A DNA stretch of 64,000 nucleotides from Flavobacterium filum DSM 17961 (GTDB lineage Bacteria > Bacteroidota > Bacteroidia > Flavobacteriales > Flavobacteriaceae), in the NCBI RefSeq assembly GCF_000425465.1, contig NZ_AUDM01000016.1, positions 1 to 64,000 on the forward strand. The letters are read 5' to 3'. Positions 8,239 to 18,291 of the stretch are shown piece by piece. How positions within the stretch are numbered: position 1 is the stretch's first letter; every line of letters starts with the position of its first letter. The notes beneath the pieces are model-generated. The model had not been told where the DNA came from. It was given only the letters and a program-made list of their open reading frames with translations, and did no database searches. Made by a program: the position numbers and the translations under genes.

Positions 8239-9517
8239 ATCTTTCAAATTCTTTTACCGATTTGATAATGATTTCGACACATTCGTTCAATTGTTCTTCA
8301 TTCATTACTAAGGGTGGAGCAAAACGTATGATGTTTCCGTGAGTAGGTTTGGCTAGCAGTCCATTTTCAGCCATTTTCATACAAATGTCCCAAGCGGTTG
8401 AGCTGTCTTCGGTATCGTTGATTACGATTGCATTCAGAAGACCTTTGCCTCTCACTAATTTTACAATTGAACTGGTTTGAATGTACTGATTCAATTTTTC
8501 TCTGAAAATTTTACCCAATCGTTTTGCATTTTGAGCTAAGTTTTCGTCATATACTACTTCTAAAGCAGCTGTTGCCACTGCTGCAGCCAAAGGATTTCCA
8601 CCGAAAGTAGAACCATGTTGACCGGGTTTAATTACGTGCATAATTTCATCATCGGCTAAAACAGCAGAAACCGGATAAACACCACCGGAGACCGCTTTAC
8701 CTAATATCAAAATGTCCGGTTTGGAATAGGTTTCTTGTTGTTCACAATGGTTTTCGCAAGAACAATTTCCACACACAGCTAATAGAGAACCCGTTCTGGC
8801 AATTCCGGTTTGCACTTCATCCGCAATGAATAAAACTTCATGTTTTTCACATAAAGCTTTAACTTGTTTTAAGTAACTTTCATTGGGCACATAAACGCCT
8901 GCTTCCCCTTGGATGGGCTCTACCAGAAAACCGGCAACATTTGAATTATTTTCTAACACATTTTGAAGAGCCTTTACATCATCATACGGAATACGAATAA
9001 ATCCTTCTGTGTAGGGACCGAAATTTTTTCTTGCATTTTCGTCATTTGAAAAAGAGATAATTGTAGTAGTTCGACCATGAAAATTGTTATCACAAACAAT
9101 GATTTGGGCTTGGTGTTCGTCTAAACCTTTCTTTTCATACGCCCATTTACGACAAATTTTGAGAGCGGTTTCAACAGCTTCTGCACCAGTATTCATGGGC
9201 AATATTTTTTCAAAACCAAACATTTTTGTGATAAACTTCTCATAAGAACCTAGTTTATCATTGTAAAAAGCTCGAGAAGTTAAGGTCAACGTTTGTGCTT
9301 GTGTTACCAAAGCATTCACAATTTTAGGATGACAATGACCTTGGTTCACAGCAGAATAGGCTGATAAAAAATCATAATATCTTTTTCCTTCTACATCCCA
9401 AACATAAACTCCCTCTCCACGGGATAATACAACAGGAAGCGGATGATAATTATGAGCTCCATATTGGTCTTCTAAAGCGATTAATGCTGATGAATTGGTT
9501 TTTTCTAAAACTGACAT
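8237..9517 (-). CDS. rocD: Ornithine--oxo-acid transaminase
   Basis: This class III aminotransferase converts ornithine and 2-oxoglutarate to glutamate semialdehyde and glutamate. The sequence shows [48 protein letters not shown] and the PLP lysine K274 in [11 protein letters not shown]. Length (426) is slightly above eukaryotic and Bacillus enzymes. The extra residues include a cysteine cluster at 249-258 (C-x2-C-x-C-x3-C) just after the [12 protein letters not shown] block, where typical enzymes run straight on. A TATTTTTG -7 box lies at 9590-9597. Confidence 0.95.
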   Translation of the reverse strand: MSVLEKTNSSALIALEDQYGAHNYHPLPVVLSRGEGVYVWDVEGKRYYDFLSAYSAVNQGHCHPKIVNALVTQAQTLTLTSRAFYNDKLGSYEKFITKMFGFEKILPMNTGAEAVETALKICRKWAYEKKGLDEHQAQIIVCDNNFHGRTTTIISFSNDENARKNFGPYTEGFIRIPYDDVKALQNVLENNSNVAGFLVEPIQGEAGVYVPNESYLKQVKALCEKHEVLFIADEVQTGIARTGSLLAVCGNCSCENHCEQQETYSKPDILILGKAVSGGVYPVSAVLADDEIMHVIKPGQHGSTFGGNPLAAAVATAALEVVYDENLAQNAKRLGKIFREKLNQYIQTSSIVKLVRGKGLLNAIVINDTEDSSTAWDICMKMAENGLLAKPTHGNIIRFAPPLVMNEEQLNECVEIIIKSVKEFER

Positions 9518-9701
9518 TTTTATACAATTTAAAAAATAAGTAACTTACCATTCCTACTTTTACAGGGAGAGAAATCATCCTTTTGACTACAAAAATAAGA
9601 AATATTAGAGAAAACGATTGCGTAGATAGTTAAAATAAAAATGATTATTATCAATTTCAAACCTAAAAAAAGTGCTTAATTTTACTGAAAATTAGAATAA
9701 A

Positions 9702-11135
9702 ATGGCAGATTCAAGAAATTATTCGCTCAAACAGTTGACTAAGTTTGAATTAAAAGTTGCCCGTCAAAATCGGACGATTTTATTTTTATTTTCGGCTGTA
9801 CTTTCCATCTTGTTGGTTATGATACTTAGGGACCAATCATTCACGCCCACTCAAGATTATGTTTTATTTTTATTGTTTTTTTCTATCGGATTATGGGTTA
9901 CTGAGGCTATTCCGCCATTTGCTGTAGGTATTTTAATTGTAGGTTTTTTAGTTTTTACGATGGGACAAGAAAATACGATGGATGCCAAACGATATGTTCA
10001 AACGTGGTCGGACGGCGTAATTTGGTTATTTTTAGGTGGATTCTTTTTAGCTGAAGGAATGAAAAAAACAAAATTAGATTTTCAATTGTTAAAAATTGCT
10101 GCTCCTCGATTTGGAAATAAAGCCCAAAATATCGTTTTAGGCATTATGATGACAACCGGAGTTATTTCGATGTTGATGAGTAATACCGCTACCACAGCGA
10201 TGATGATTGCCACTGTAGCCCCATTGTTTGTGCAATTAGGAAAAAATTCACCTATAACAAAAATGTTGGTTATTGGTATTCCCGCAGCAGCTTCAATTGG
10301 TGGAATGGGAACAATAATTGGTTCTGCACCCAACGCAATTGCGGTTGGAGCATTGGAAGGAATTGGTGTAAAAATTTCATTTATAGAATGGATGACAATT
10401 GGTGTACCGGTATCTGTAATATTGATTTTTCTTTTTTGGAAAGTATTGGTAGTAAAATATGCTATCAAAAACGAAATAGTATCGCTTGATTTTCTTCAAG
10501 ACAATATTGAAACCGAAGAAGAATTCAGAGAAGAGGAAAAAATTAGAAAGCGAATAGTGTTAACAGTATTGCTTAGTACTCTTATTTTATGGTTAACTTC
10601 ACAGTGGACAGGTATTCCGGTTTCTGCAGTTTCGGGCATTCCGATTGTTGCTTTAACCATGTTAGGCATTATTGATGCTGATGATGTAAGAGCATTGCCT
10701 TGGGATACCTTAATGTTGGTTGCGGGTGGTTTAGCACTTGGGTTAGCCATTCAGGAACAAGGAATTGCCAATTATTTTATTTCAAAAATCAGCAATGTAG
10801 AATTAAATGTATATCTGTTACTTTTTCTATTTTCAATTACAACAGTTACATTATCCAATTTTATGAGTAATACAGCGGCGACAACCATTTTGATTCCGGT
10901 TGCTATCTCTCTTTCCAGCATTTCAAGTGGATTAAACCCAATTGTTTTACCGCTTGTAATAGGACTGAGTGCCTCATGTGCTTTGCTTTTACCTGTTTCT
11001 ACTCCCCCAAACGCAATTGCATACAGCACAGGTTATATTGATCAATCAGAATTTAGAATAGGAGGATTTTTTGTAGGTTTAGTAGGGCCTGCTTTGATAA
11101 TACTGACAACTTTACTTTTTACTATCTTGCATTAA
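9702..11135 (+). CDS. DASS (SLC13) family sodium:anion symporter
   Basis: The 477-aa inner-membrane protein has about 11-12 hydrophobic helices. It carries the two family-defining Ser-Asn-Thr motifs, MSNTATTAMM (near 159-168) and MSNTAATTIL (near 388-397). Each is followed by a proline-containing hairpin (PAAASIGGMGTIIGSAPN and PVSTPPNAIAYSTGY). These proteins import dicarboxylates, citrate or sulfate with Na+. The substrate cannot be deduced from sequence alone. It stands alone, divergent from rocD, with no clear -33/-7 pair that I could identify. Confidence 0.9.
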   Translation: MADSRNYSLKQLTKFELKVARQNRTILFLFSAVLSILLVMILRDQSFTPTQDYVLFLLFFSIGLWVTEAIPPFAVGILIVGFLVFTMGQENTMDAKRYVQTWSDGVIWLFLGGFFLAEGMKKTKLDFQLLKIAAPRFGNKAQNIVLGIMMTTGVISMLMSNTATTAMMIATVAPLFVQLGKNSPITKMLVIGIPAAASIGGMGTIIGSAPNAIAVGALEGIGVKISFIEWMTIGVPVSVILIFLFWKVLVVKYAIKNEIVSLDFLQDNIETEEEFREEEKIRKRIVLTVLLSTLILWLTSQWTGIPVSAVSGIPIVALTMLGIIDADDVRALPWDTLMLVAGGLALGLAIQEQGIANYFISKISNVELNVYLLLFLFSITTVTLSNFMSNTAATTILIPVAISLSSISSGLNPIVLPLVIGLSASCALLLPVSTPPNAIAYSTGYIDQSEFRIGGFFVGLVGPALIILTTLLFTILH

Positions 11136-11274
11136 TTATTAACCAAAAAAAGTATTGATTATTTTAAATTGTAAAAAACTAATTTTACGATATATCACTT
11201 CGATACAATAGTTTTTTAACTTTTAATTCTGTTCTTAATTTTGTAATTTTGTAAAAACACAAAAAATGTACATT

Positions 11275-11715
11275 ATGAAAAATTATTTTTTTTACTTTTT
11301 TATTGCAAGTCTATCCATATTAACGTCTTGTTCATCCGATAGTGATAAATCAGATGTAAATTATATTAAGGCAAAAATTAATGGTGTTGACTTGAAATTT
11401 AATATTATTTCGGTTGATATAGAAGATTATACGGAATATAAAGATATCATTATTTCAGCTACAATGGAAAGTGATCCAACTAAATCAATAATAATCGCTT
11501 CTCAGTATGATGTTACCGGTGAAGGTGAAATATGGAGATGTTCACATTATTCCGGTAGTGATTATTATGAAATACAAAATGCAGATACATTTATTTCAAA
11601 TATTACTAAAAATTCTAGTGGAAACTATGAAGCAACATTTTCAGGAAATTTAATTAATATGAATGATGACAGTGTGATTACATTAACAAATGGTTCCATG
11701 AAGATTAAATATTAA
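11275..11715 (+). CDS. Small secreted lipoprotein, unknown function
   Basis: The product starts MKNYFFYFFIASLSILTSC, a lipoprotein signal with Cys19 lipidated. The in-frame ATG three codons upstream is less likely. The mature part (about 128 aa) opens with YIKAKINGVDLKFN, an arrangement seen in small Bacteroidota lipoproteins such as DUF6252-like ones, but I would not assign a family firmly. It ends in beta-strand-like repeats (NGSMKIKY). Two TAATTTTG boxes at 11236-11251 lie upstream without a good -33 TTG. A terminator follows. Confidence 0.75.
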   Translation: MKNYFFYFFIASLSILTSCSSDSDKSDVNYIKAKINGVDLKFNIISVDIEDYTEYKDIIISATMESDPTKSIIIASQYDVTGEGEIWRCSHYSGSDYYEIQNADTFISNITKNSSGNYEATFSGNLINMNDDSVITLTNGSMKIKY

Positions 11716-11734
11716 GATACTACATAATCAAGTC

Positions 11735-11764
11735 AAAGCCTTCTCAATTGGAAGGCTTTTTTTA
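11735..11764 (+). terminator. Rho-independent terminator
   Basis: AAAGCCTTC (11735-11743) and GAAGGCTTT (11751-11759) form a 9-bp stem with a 7-nt loop, followed by T residues. Confidence 0.88.
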
Positions 11765-11820
11765 TGAAAATAAATTCTTGTAATCGTTTATAATTAGTGT
11801 TGAAAGAGTATTTTTGCGTT

Positions 11821-13233
11821 ATGGGAAGAAAACAATCAGATAAAATAATATTTAGAGAAGTAACCGTTTTAGATGCCGGTGCAAAAGGAGTATCAGTTGC
11901 CAAAGCAGAAGATGGTAGAGTCATTTTTATACCAAATGTAGTGCCGGGAGATGTAGTTGATGTTCAAACCTTTAAGAAGAGAAAAGCCTACTTTGAAGGG
12001 AAAGCCATTCATTTTCACCAATATTCCAAAGACAGAGTAGAACCAAAATGCTCTCATTTTGGCGTTTGTGGAGGTTGTAAATGGCAAAATATGCAATATG
12101 AGAAACAATTACATTATAAAAACAATGAGGTTTACAATCATTTAAAACGAATTGGTAAAATCGATTTACCTGATTTTGAGCCTATTTTAGGTTCTGAAAA
12201 GCAATTTTATTACCGCAATAAAATGGAGTTTTCTTTTTCGGATAGTCGTTGGTTGACCGAAAATGAAATTCAACAAGAGGCTACTTTTACTAACCGAAAT
12301 GCTTTAGGTTTTCATATACCTAAAATGTGGGATAAAATTCTCGATATTGAACATTGTTATTTACAAGAAGATCCTTCAAACGCCATACGAAATTCGATTA
12401 AGGCTTTTGCAAATCAGCATGAAATCCCTTTTTTTAATGCCCGAAATCAAACCGGTATTCTGAGAACGTTGATGATTCGAACTTCTTCAACTGGAGAAAT
12501 TATGGTTTTGTTGCAGTTTTTTAAAGAAGAAAAAAACATGCGTGAGGCATTGCTCAATCATATCAAAACTACTTTCCCATCCATCACTTCTTTGTTGTAT
12601 GTTATCAACGAAAAAGGAAATGATACGTTGTACGACCAAGAAATTAAATTATTTCACGGAAGAGATTACATCTTAGAAGAAATGGAAGGCTTGCATTTTT
12701 CAGTCAATGCCAAATCTTTTTATCAAACTAATTCTGAGCAAGCGTTTGAATTATATAAAATTACTCGCGACTTTGCCGGATTAACCGGAAATGAAATCGT
12801 TTATGATTTATATACCGGAACGGGAACCATTGCTCAATTTGTATCTAAAAAAGCAAAAAAAGTAGTAGGTGTAGAAGCGGTACCGGAAGCAATTAGCGAA
12901 GCCAAGGAAAATGCCAAAAGAAATAATATTGATAATTGTTCGTTCTTTGTTGGCGATATGAAAGTAATTTTTACTGATTCTTTTATTCAACAAAACGGTA
13001 AACCTGATGTTATTATTACTGACCCACCAAGAGATGGAATGCATGCAGATGTTGTTCAGCAATTATTGAAAGTTGCACCTGAAAAAATTGTATATGTTAG
13101 TTGTAATAGTGCCACTCAAGCCAGAGATTTGGCTATTCTTGATGCACTTTACAAAGTAACAAGAGTTAGACCTGTGGATATGTTTCCACAAACGCATCAT
13201 GTTGAAAATGTTGTACTTTTAGAAAAAAAATAA
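11821..13233 (+). CDS. rlmD: 23S rRNA (uracil-C5)-methyltransferase RlmD
   Basis: This SAM-dependent enzyme makes 5-methyluridine in 23S rRNA. It has an N-terminal TRAM domain (about 8-65) and an Fe-S cluster segment with Cys77, Cys83 and Cys86 in CSHFGVCGGCKW. The Rossmann motif is DLYTGTGTIAQF, followed by TDPPRDGMH and the catalytic Cys in YVSCNSATQARDL. RlmD, RlmC and TrmA share this fold; RlmD is the usual Bacteroidota assignment. The preferred start is ATG 11821 rather than the TTG eight codons upstream. A TATTTTTG box ends only 4 nt before this ATG, so the mRNA may be nearly leaderless. The DUF6452 gene follows directly. Confidence 0.93.
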   Translation: MGRKQSDKIIFREVTVLDAGAKGVSVAKAEDGRVIFIPNVVPGDVVDVQTFKKRKAYFEGKAIHFHQYSKDRVEPKCSHFGVCGGCKWQNMQYEKQLHYKNNEVYNHLKRIGKIDLPDFEPILGSEKQFYYRNKMEFSFSDSRWLTENEIQQEATFTNRNALGFHIPKMWDKILDIEHCYLQEDPSNAIRNSIKAFANQHEIPFFNARNQTGILRTLMIRTSSTGEIMVLLQFFKEEKNMREALLNHIKTTFPSITSLLYVINEKGNDTLYDQEIKLFHGRDYILEEMEGLHFSVNAKSFYQTNSEQAFELYKITRDFAGLTGNEIVYDLYTGTGTIAQFVSKKAKKVVGVEAVPEAISEAKENAKRNNIDNCSFFVGDMKVIFTDSFIQQNGKPDVIITDPPRDGMHADVVQQLLKVAPEKIVYVSCNSATQARDLAILDALYKVTRVRPVDMFPQTHHVENVVLLEKK

Positions 13234-13725
13234 ATGAAAAAAATCTGGCTATTCAGTTGGCTTATTGTCTTAGTTTTAGGATGTGAAAAAGATGATATTT
13301 GCACAGAACCAAATACTACTCCACGACTAATTATTGATTTTTATGATAGTCAAAATACTTCTGTTTTAAAGCAAGTAGCCAATTTAGAAGTAATTGGTGA
13401 AGGTGCAAATTCAACCTTGAGTTTTAATTTGGTTACCCGAATTGAGCTGCCCTTAAAAACTAATGAAAATTTCACACAATATTCGTTAAATATCAATTCA
13501 ACCTCGTCCACTTTATCGAATATTGATATACTGCGTTTTAACTACACTCGAAATGACATTTATGTTTCAAGAGGCTGCGGGTTTAAAACTAATTTTGAAC
13601 TAAACCTTTTTGAAGGTATTGTAAAATCCAATCCGGCTGATGATGAATATTGGATTGAAAACATTGAACTGATAAAAAATAAAATTGATTCTGAAGATGA
13701 TGTCCATATCAAAATGTATTTTTAG
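13234..13725 (+). CDS. DUF6452 family lipoprotein
   Basis: This begins on the base after the rlmD stop codon. MKKIWLFSWLIVLVLGC is a lipoprotein signal (Cys17), followed by EKDDICTEPNTTPRLIIDFYD, a Cys and Pro-rich opening of the DUF6452 family. The remainder is beta-rich and has a late Cys (RGCGFKTNF). Function is unknown. Tight linkage to rlmD upstream and the DUF6048 gene downstream (26-bp overlap) indicates one transcript. Confidence 0.8.
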   Translation: MKKIWLFSWLIVLVLGCEKDDICTEPNTTPRLIIDFYDSQNTSVLKQVANLEVIGEGANSTLSFNLVTRIELPLKTNENFTQYSLNINSTSSTLSNIDILRFNYTRNDIYVSRGCGFKTNFELNLFEGIVKSNPADDEYWIENIELIKNKIDSEDDVHIKMYF

Positions 13726-14416
13726 TGTTATATTGATTTGCACTTTTTCTTTCGGAAAAGCACAAAATAGTAAATCAGATAGTATACCAACTCCAAAAAC
13801 AGAGCGTTATGGCCTTCGTGTGGGCGTTGATGCCTATCGATTGGTATTGAGTGTAATAAACGACAATTACAAAGGACTGGAGTTTGCTGGAGATTATCGC
13901 ATTTCTAAAAATTATTATTTAGCTGCTGAAATCGGAAATGAAAATAAAACAACCAATGAAGACCGATTAAATTATACCACTAAAGGAAGTTATCTGAAAG
14001 TTGGGTTTGACTATAACCTATATGAGAATTGGTTAGATATGGAAAATCTAATTTATTTGGGATTGAGAGTTGGTTCATCAACCTTTAGTCAGGAACTTAA
14101 CAGTTATAAAATCTATAATCAAAATCCTTATTTTGGAGAAGCTCCTTCAACTATTTCGGATAAAAAATATAATGGATTGAATGCTGTTTGGGTTGAATTT
14201 TTACTTGGTGTAAAAGCGGAAGTCATTTCTAACTTTTATGCCGGTTTTAGTTTCAGAATGAATTACTTAATGAGCAACAAAGAACCTAATGGTTTTGAAA
14301 ATCTCTACATTCCTGGTTTTAACAGAACTTATAGTGGAAAATTTGGTGTAGGAATGAATTATACTATCACTTATTTTATTCCTATATACAAAAAGAAACT
14401 TACACCTAAAAAATAG
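13700..14416 (+). CDS. DUF6048 family outer-membrane-like protein
   Basis: The start is placed at the ATG of MSISKCIFSVILICTFSFG, giving a signal peptide ending near residue 20. The frame overlaps the DUF6452 gene by 26 bp. The mature protein is rich in aromatic beta-strand pairs (ERYGLRVGVDAYRLVLS, YYLAAEIGNE, FGVGMNYTITYFIPIY). It ends in a Tyr-rich strand and a Lys-rich tail, consistent with a small outer-membrane beta-barrel. Family name is by recall of the rlmD neighbourhood; function is unknown. Confidence 0.75.
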   Translation: MSISKCIFSVILICTFSFGKAQNSKSDSIPTPKTERYGLRVGVDAYRLVLSVINDNYKGLEFAGDYRISKNYYLAAEIGNENKTTNEDRLNYTTKGSYLKVGFDYNLYENWLDMENLIYLGLRVGSSTFSQELNSYKIYNQNPYFGEAPSTISDKKYNGLNAVWVEFLLGVKAEVISNFYAGFSFRMNYLMSNKEPNGFENLYIPGFNRTYSGKFGVGMNYTITYFIPIYKKKLTPKK

Positions 14417-14419
14417 TTT

Positions 14420-14650
14420 TTATAATTCTTGCACTCCTTTTTTAAAAATCCATTTCATAAATAATTTTTCTCCTTCGTTGGTTTTTACCACTTGAAACTT
14501 TGGTGCTAAAATCAAAGTTATTACAAACGAAATAATAGAAGGAAAAATTTCTTCCAACGTAGTAAATTTGTCCAACACTATTCTAAAAGGAAGAAAAATT
14601 ACTACAAATGAAAGTAACTGAAATAAAAAAGATTTGGTTTTGAGTTGCAT
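14420..14650 (-). CDS. Small membrane protein, unknown
   Basis: This is a 76-codon frame from ATG 14650 (an upstream in-frame GTG at 14665 would add five residues). It has two hydrophobic segments, FLFQLLSFVVIFLPFRIVL and IFPSIISFVITLILAP, and a Lys-rich end. It converges on the DUF6048 gene with a 3-bp gap. Nothing else identifies it. A chance frame is possible, but the helix pattern favours a real gene. Confidence 0.5.
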   Translation of the reverse strand: MQLKTKSFLFQLLSFVVIFLPFRIVLDKFTTLEEIFPSIISFVITLILAPKFQVVKTNEGEKLFMKWIFKKGVQEL

Positions 14651-14770
14651 CAGACTATTTTTCACAAAAATAGTAATAAATGCGATAAAAAAACATCATT
14701 CATACTTCGATAATTGAATAAGTTTTTACATATTTACAACCTAGAAATGGCGAATTGTAAAACGAACTAA

Positions 14771-16063
14771 ATGCTATATAAAAGTTTAAATCTTCAATCA
14801 CCGGATGTTCATTTTAAAAAAGCGTTAACCGACGGACTTGCTTCTGACAAAGGACTTTATTTTCCAAAAAATATTGAACGTCTTCCAACTTCATTTTTTG
14901 AACAAATAGAGGATTTGGATGATGACTACATCTGTTTCAAAGCTATTGAGCAATTTATCGGTGATGAAATTCCGGAAGAAATTTTGAAGCAAATTGTGAA
15001 GGAAACCATTAATTTTGAGTTTCCCATAATTCCGATAAGTTCATCAATTTACAGTTTAGAGTTGTTTCACGGACCAACATTGGCATTTAAAGATGTTGGT
15101 GCTCGATTTATGTCGAGATGTTTAGCCTATTTTAATCGTGAACAACCATCTCAAAAAAACACCATTTTGGTAGCAACCTCAGGTGATACGGGTGGTGCTG
15201 TTGCAAATGGTTTTCTAGGTGTTTCAGGGGTTAATGTAGTTATTCTTTATCCACAAAATAAAGTCAGTGATATTCAGGAACGACAACTTACCACTTTAGG
15301 ACAAAATATAAAAGCGGTTGAAGTTATTGGTACTTTTGATGATTGTCAAGCTATGGTAAAAAAAGCATTTTTGGACGAAGAATTGCAAAATTTGAATTTA
15401 ACTTCAGCTAATTCCATCAATGTTGCGAGATGGTTACCACAAATGTTCTATTACTTTTTGACCTATAAAAAACTTAAAAAAGAAAATAAACCACTTATTT
15501 TTTCTGTTCCCAGCGGAAATTTTGGTAACAGTTGTGCCGGTATTGTCGCCAAAAAATTAGGTTTACCCATCCGTCATATAATTGCTGCCACAAACAGTAA
15601 TGATACTATTCCAAATTATCTTGAAAAAGGAAATTTTGATGTGAAACCCACAATTCCAACATTATCCAATGCTATGGATGTTAGCAATCCAAGTAATTTT
15701 GTTCGTATAAAAGCACTTTATAATGATGATTTACAGCATTTGAAAGCTGAATTTTCTTCGTGTTCATACAATGATGAAGAAACAGTTAAAGGAATGAAAG
15801 AATTATTTGAACAATTCAAATATGTTTCTGAACCACATGGAGCAATTGGTTATTTAGGTTTAAAAAACTATCTTTCGAATGATTCAACTTCGATTGGTGT
15901 TTTTTTAGCAACTGCTCATCCTGTAAAATTTTTAGATACAGTTGAAAAAAATTTAAATATAGAATTGGAGATTCCATCGAGTATTCAATCGATTTTAACA
16001 CTAAAAAAAGAAAAGTACACTGTTAAAACGTATGAGGAATTAAAAAAATTTTTAAATTCGTAA
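14771..16063 (+). CDS. thrC: Threonine synthase
   Basis: This PLP enzyme converts O-phosphohomoserine to threonine. The sequence has LASDKGLYFP near the N-terminus and the PLP lysine in GPTLAFKDVGARFM (Lys about 105). The SGDTGGAVANGF phosphate-binding loop and SANSINVARWLPQ follow. Its 430 aa fit the short bacterial form. thrA and thrB are not next to it here, so it is probably transcribed alone or with the following kinase. No attenuator-like leader was seen. Confidence 0.95.
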   Translation: MLYKSLNLQSPDVHFKKALTDGLASDKGLYFPKNIERLPTSFFEQIEDLDDDYICFKAIEQFIGDEIPEEILKQIVKETINFEFPIIPISSSIYSLELFHGPTLAFKDVGARFMSRCLAYFNREQPSQKNTILVATSGDTGGAVANGFLGVSGVNVVILYPQNKVSDIQERQLTTLGQNIKAVEVIGTFDDCQAMVKKAFLDEELQNLNLTSANSINVARWLPQMFYYFLTYKKLKKENKPLIFSVPSGNFGNSCAGIVAKKLGLPIRHIIAATNSNDTIPNYLEKGNFDVKPTIPTLSNAMDVSNPSNFVRIKALYNDDLQHLKAEFSSCSYNDEETVKGMKELFEQFKYVSEPHGAIGYLGLKNYLSNDSTSIGVFLATAHPVKFLDTVEKNLNIELEIPSSIQSILTLKKEKYTVKTYEELKKFLNS

Positions 16064-16159
16064 AAATTATTCCCAAATTCACCTTAAATATGATTACTAT
16101 ATTGCTCAACAAAAAAAAGTTTCTAATAACCAATCAAAGTTTATCCACACTTTTGAGCA

Positions 16160-17875
16160 ATGAAGAGTAAATCGAATATCATTAGTTTTGTTTTTATAAT
16201 TTCCTCCCTCTTTTTGGCAATTATAACCCATTTATTACTCAAGGATTATTTTCAACAAAACACAAAAGCTCTTATCACTTTTCACTTTTTGAAAGATGTT
16301 TTATTTATCATTATTGCGGGTTTGATTATACGATTTGTAATCGCTAAAAATGACAAAAGAAACATCAACATTTTAGAACAACTACAAAGTAGTACTACTG
16401 AAATTAAAGATTCCAATGAACGATATGATATTGTAGCTAAAGCAACCAGTGATACGATTTGGGACTGGAAAATTCAAGAAGATATGTTTGTTTGGAACAA
16501 AGGTATTCAAGGTGTTTTTGGTTATAAAAAAGAAGATGTAGGAACTACTTCTACATGGTGGTTTGACCGTATTCACCCGGAAGACAGTTTAAAAATGTCT
16601 GTAAAGCTTTATTCCTTTTTGGAACAAAAAACCGAACGTTGGCAAGATGAATACCGTTTTAAATGTGCGGATGGAAGTTATAAATATGTTTTTGATAGGG
16701 GATTTCTGTTATTTGACAATGAAGGAAAAGCCGTCAGAATGATAGGAGCCATTCAAGATATCACCAAACAAAAAGAAGAAGAACAGCGACTTAAATTATT
16801 AGAAACGGTAATTACGCAAACAAAAGATGCCGTTGTCATAACAGATACTGATACTTCAGAAAATCCAATACCGAACATTATATTTGTGAATGAAGCATTT
16901 ACAAAAATGACCGGTTACAAACCAAAAGAAGTCATTGGAAAATCTCCAATAATGTTTGCCGGTCCAAAAGCGGATAGGAAAGAATTAGAAAAACTTTCCA
17001 ATGCTATTCAAAAATATAAAGAGTGTTTTATTGAAACGATTAGTTATAAAAAGAATGGTACTGAATATTGGGTTAATTTCTCTATGATCCCCGTCACCAA
17101 TAAAGATGGTGAACATACGCACTGGATTTCCATTCAAAGAGATGTGACCAAAGAAAAAGAGCAACAAAGTGAGCGAGAGCAATTGATTAGAGAGTTAACA
17201 CAAAACAACAAAGATTTAAAACAATTTTCATATATCACCTCTCACAACTTCAGAGCACCGTTGTCAAACTTGACCGGTTTATTGAATTTGTTAGATGATG
17301 TTCCGGTTGAAAATGAAGAATTGCAAGAGATTTTAAATGGATTTAGACGTTCCACTCAATTATTAAATGAAACTATTGATGATTTGGTAAAAGTTGTGAT
17401 TATTAAAGATAATCCTTCTATTTTAAAAGAATCGGTTTCTATCATTGAGATATTTGAAAATGTATTTTTTCAATTAAGCAATCAAATTAATTTACACAAA
17501 CCAAATCTAAAGATTGAAATTGACCCAGAGTTATGCATCACCATTAATAAAGCCTATATGGAAAGCATCATTCTTAATTTAGTATCAAATGCCTTAAAAT
17601 ACAGATCACCCGAAAAAACTCCAAAAATCACAATTAAAGCATTTGATAAAGATAATTTTGTAAATTTGGTTATTAAAGACAATGGAATTGGTATAGATTT
17701 AGAAAAAAATCACGACAAAATTTTTGGATTATATCAACGATTCCATGACCATCCGGATAGTAAAGGACTTGGTTTATATTTGGTTAAATCACAAATTGAA
17801 GCAATGGGTGGTTCAATAGAAGTTGAGAGTCAAGTGAACAAAGGAACTCAATTTACACTAACCTTTAAAAAGTAA
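16160..17875 (+). CDS. Membrane-bound PAS-domain sensor histidine kinase
   Basis: The 571-aa protein has two N-terminal membrane helices (about 8-27 and 44-60) with no large periplasmic sensor. Two PAS domains follow, about 75-205 (WDWKIQEDMFVWNKG, ending in a GAIQDITKQKEEE PAC motif) and 215-335 (FVNEAFTKMTGYKP, QRDVTKEKEQ). Next come the dimerisation helix with the phospho-accepting His in ITSHNFRAPLSNL and an ATPase domain. The ATPase shows LNLVSNALKYRSP (N box), KDNGIGID (G1), FGLYQRFH (F) and SKGLGLYLVK (G2). The cytosolic response-regulator gene begins 2 nt after the stop, so they form a two-component pair. The signal is unknown. Confidence 0.93.
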   Translation: MKSKSNIISFVFIISSLFLAIITHLLLKDYFQQNTKALITFHFLKDVLFIIIAGLIIRFVIAKNDKRNINILEQLQSSTTEIKDSNERYDIVAKATSDTIWDWKIQEDMFVWNKGIQGVFGYKKEDVGTTSTWWFDRIHPEDSLKMSVKLYSFLEQKTERWQDEYRFKCADGSYKYVFDRGFLLFDNEGKAVRMIGAIQDITKQKEEEQRLKLLETVITQTKDAVVITDTDTSENPIPNIIFVNEAFTKMTGYKPKEVIGKSPIMFAGPKADRKELEKLSNAIQKYKECFIETISYKKNGTEYWVNFSMIPVTNKDGEHTHWISIQRDVTKEKEQQSEREQLIRELTQNNKDLKQFSYITSHNFRAPLSNLTGLLNLLDDVPVENEELQEILNGFRRSTQLLNETIDDLVKVVIIKDNPSILKESVSIIEIFENVFFQLSNQINLHKPNLKIEIDPELCITINKAYMESIILNLVSNALKYRSPEKTPKITIKAFDKDNFVNLVIKDNGIGIDLEKNHDKIFGLYQRFHDHPDSKGLGLYLVKSQIEAMGGSIEVESQVNKGTQFTLTFKK

Positions 17876-17877
17876 GA

Positions 17878-18288
17878 ATGTTGAAAAAAGTATTGTGCGT
17901 AGATGATGATCCAATAACATTAATGTTGTGCAAAAAAGTTATCATTAAAGCGGCTTTTAGCGAAGAAATAATTTTTGCTAACAATGGAAAAGACGCAATA
18001 GATTTGATTGACAATTTTTCATCTCATAAAAATGATAATCAGGTTGAGATGCCTCAACTCATCTTTTTAGACTTAAATATGCCAATTATGAATGGTTGGG
18101 ATTTTTTAAAGCAATTTCAAGAAAATTATGCCAAAGATTTTTCTAAAACGAAAGTGATTATTTTATCTTCTACCATTGATCCTTCTGATCATAATAAAGC
18201 AAAACAATACGAAAACATCGTTTCTCACTTTTTATCAAAACCAATTACGGTTGAAATGTTAGAAGAATTAAAACCATTATATTCATAA
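17878..18288 (+). CDS. Single-domain (CheY-like) response regulator
   Basis: The 136-aa receiver domain has no output domain. It shows the acidic triad DDD (about 9-11), the phospho-accepting Asp in FLDLNMPIMNGW (Asp about 64), the conserved Thr/Ser in ILSST, and Lys in LSKPIT. It lies 2 nt behind the PAS kinase and is its presumed partner. Lacking a DNA-binding domain, it must act by protein contact or as a phosphorelay intermediate. Confidence 0.92.
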   Translation: MLKKVLCVDDDPITLMLCKKVIIKAAFSEEIIFANNGKDAIDLIDNFSSHKNDNQVEMPQLIFLDLNMPIMNGWDFLKQFQENYAKDFSKTKVIILSSTIDPSDHNKAKQYENIVSHFLSKPITVEMLEELKPLYS

Positions 18289-18291
18289 AAA

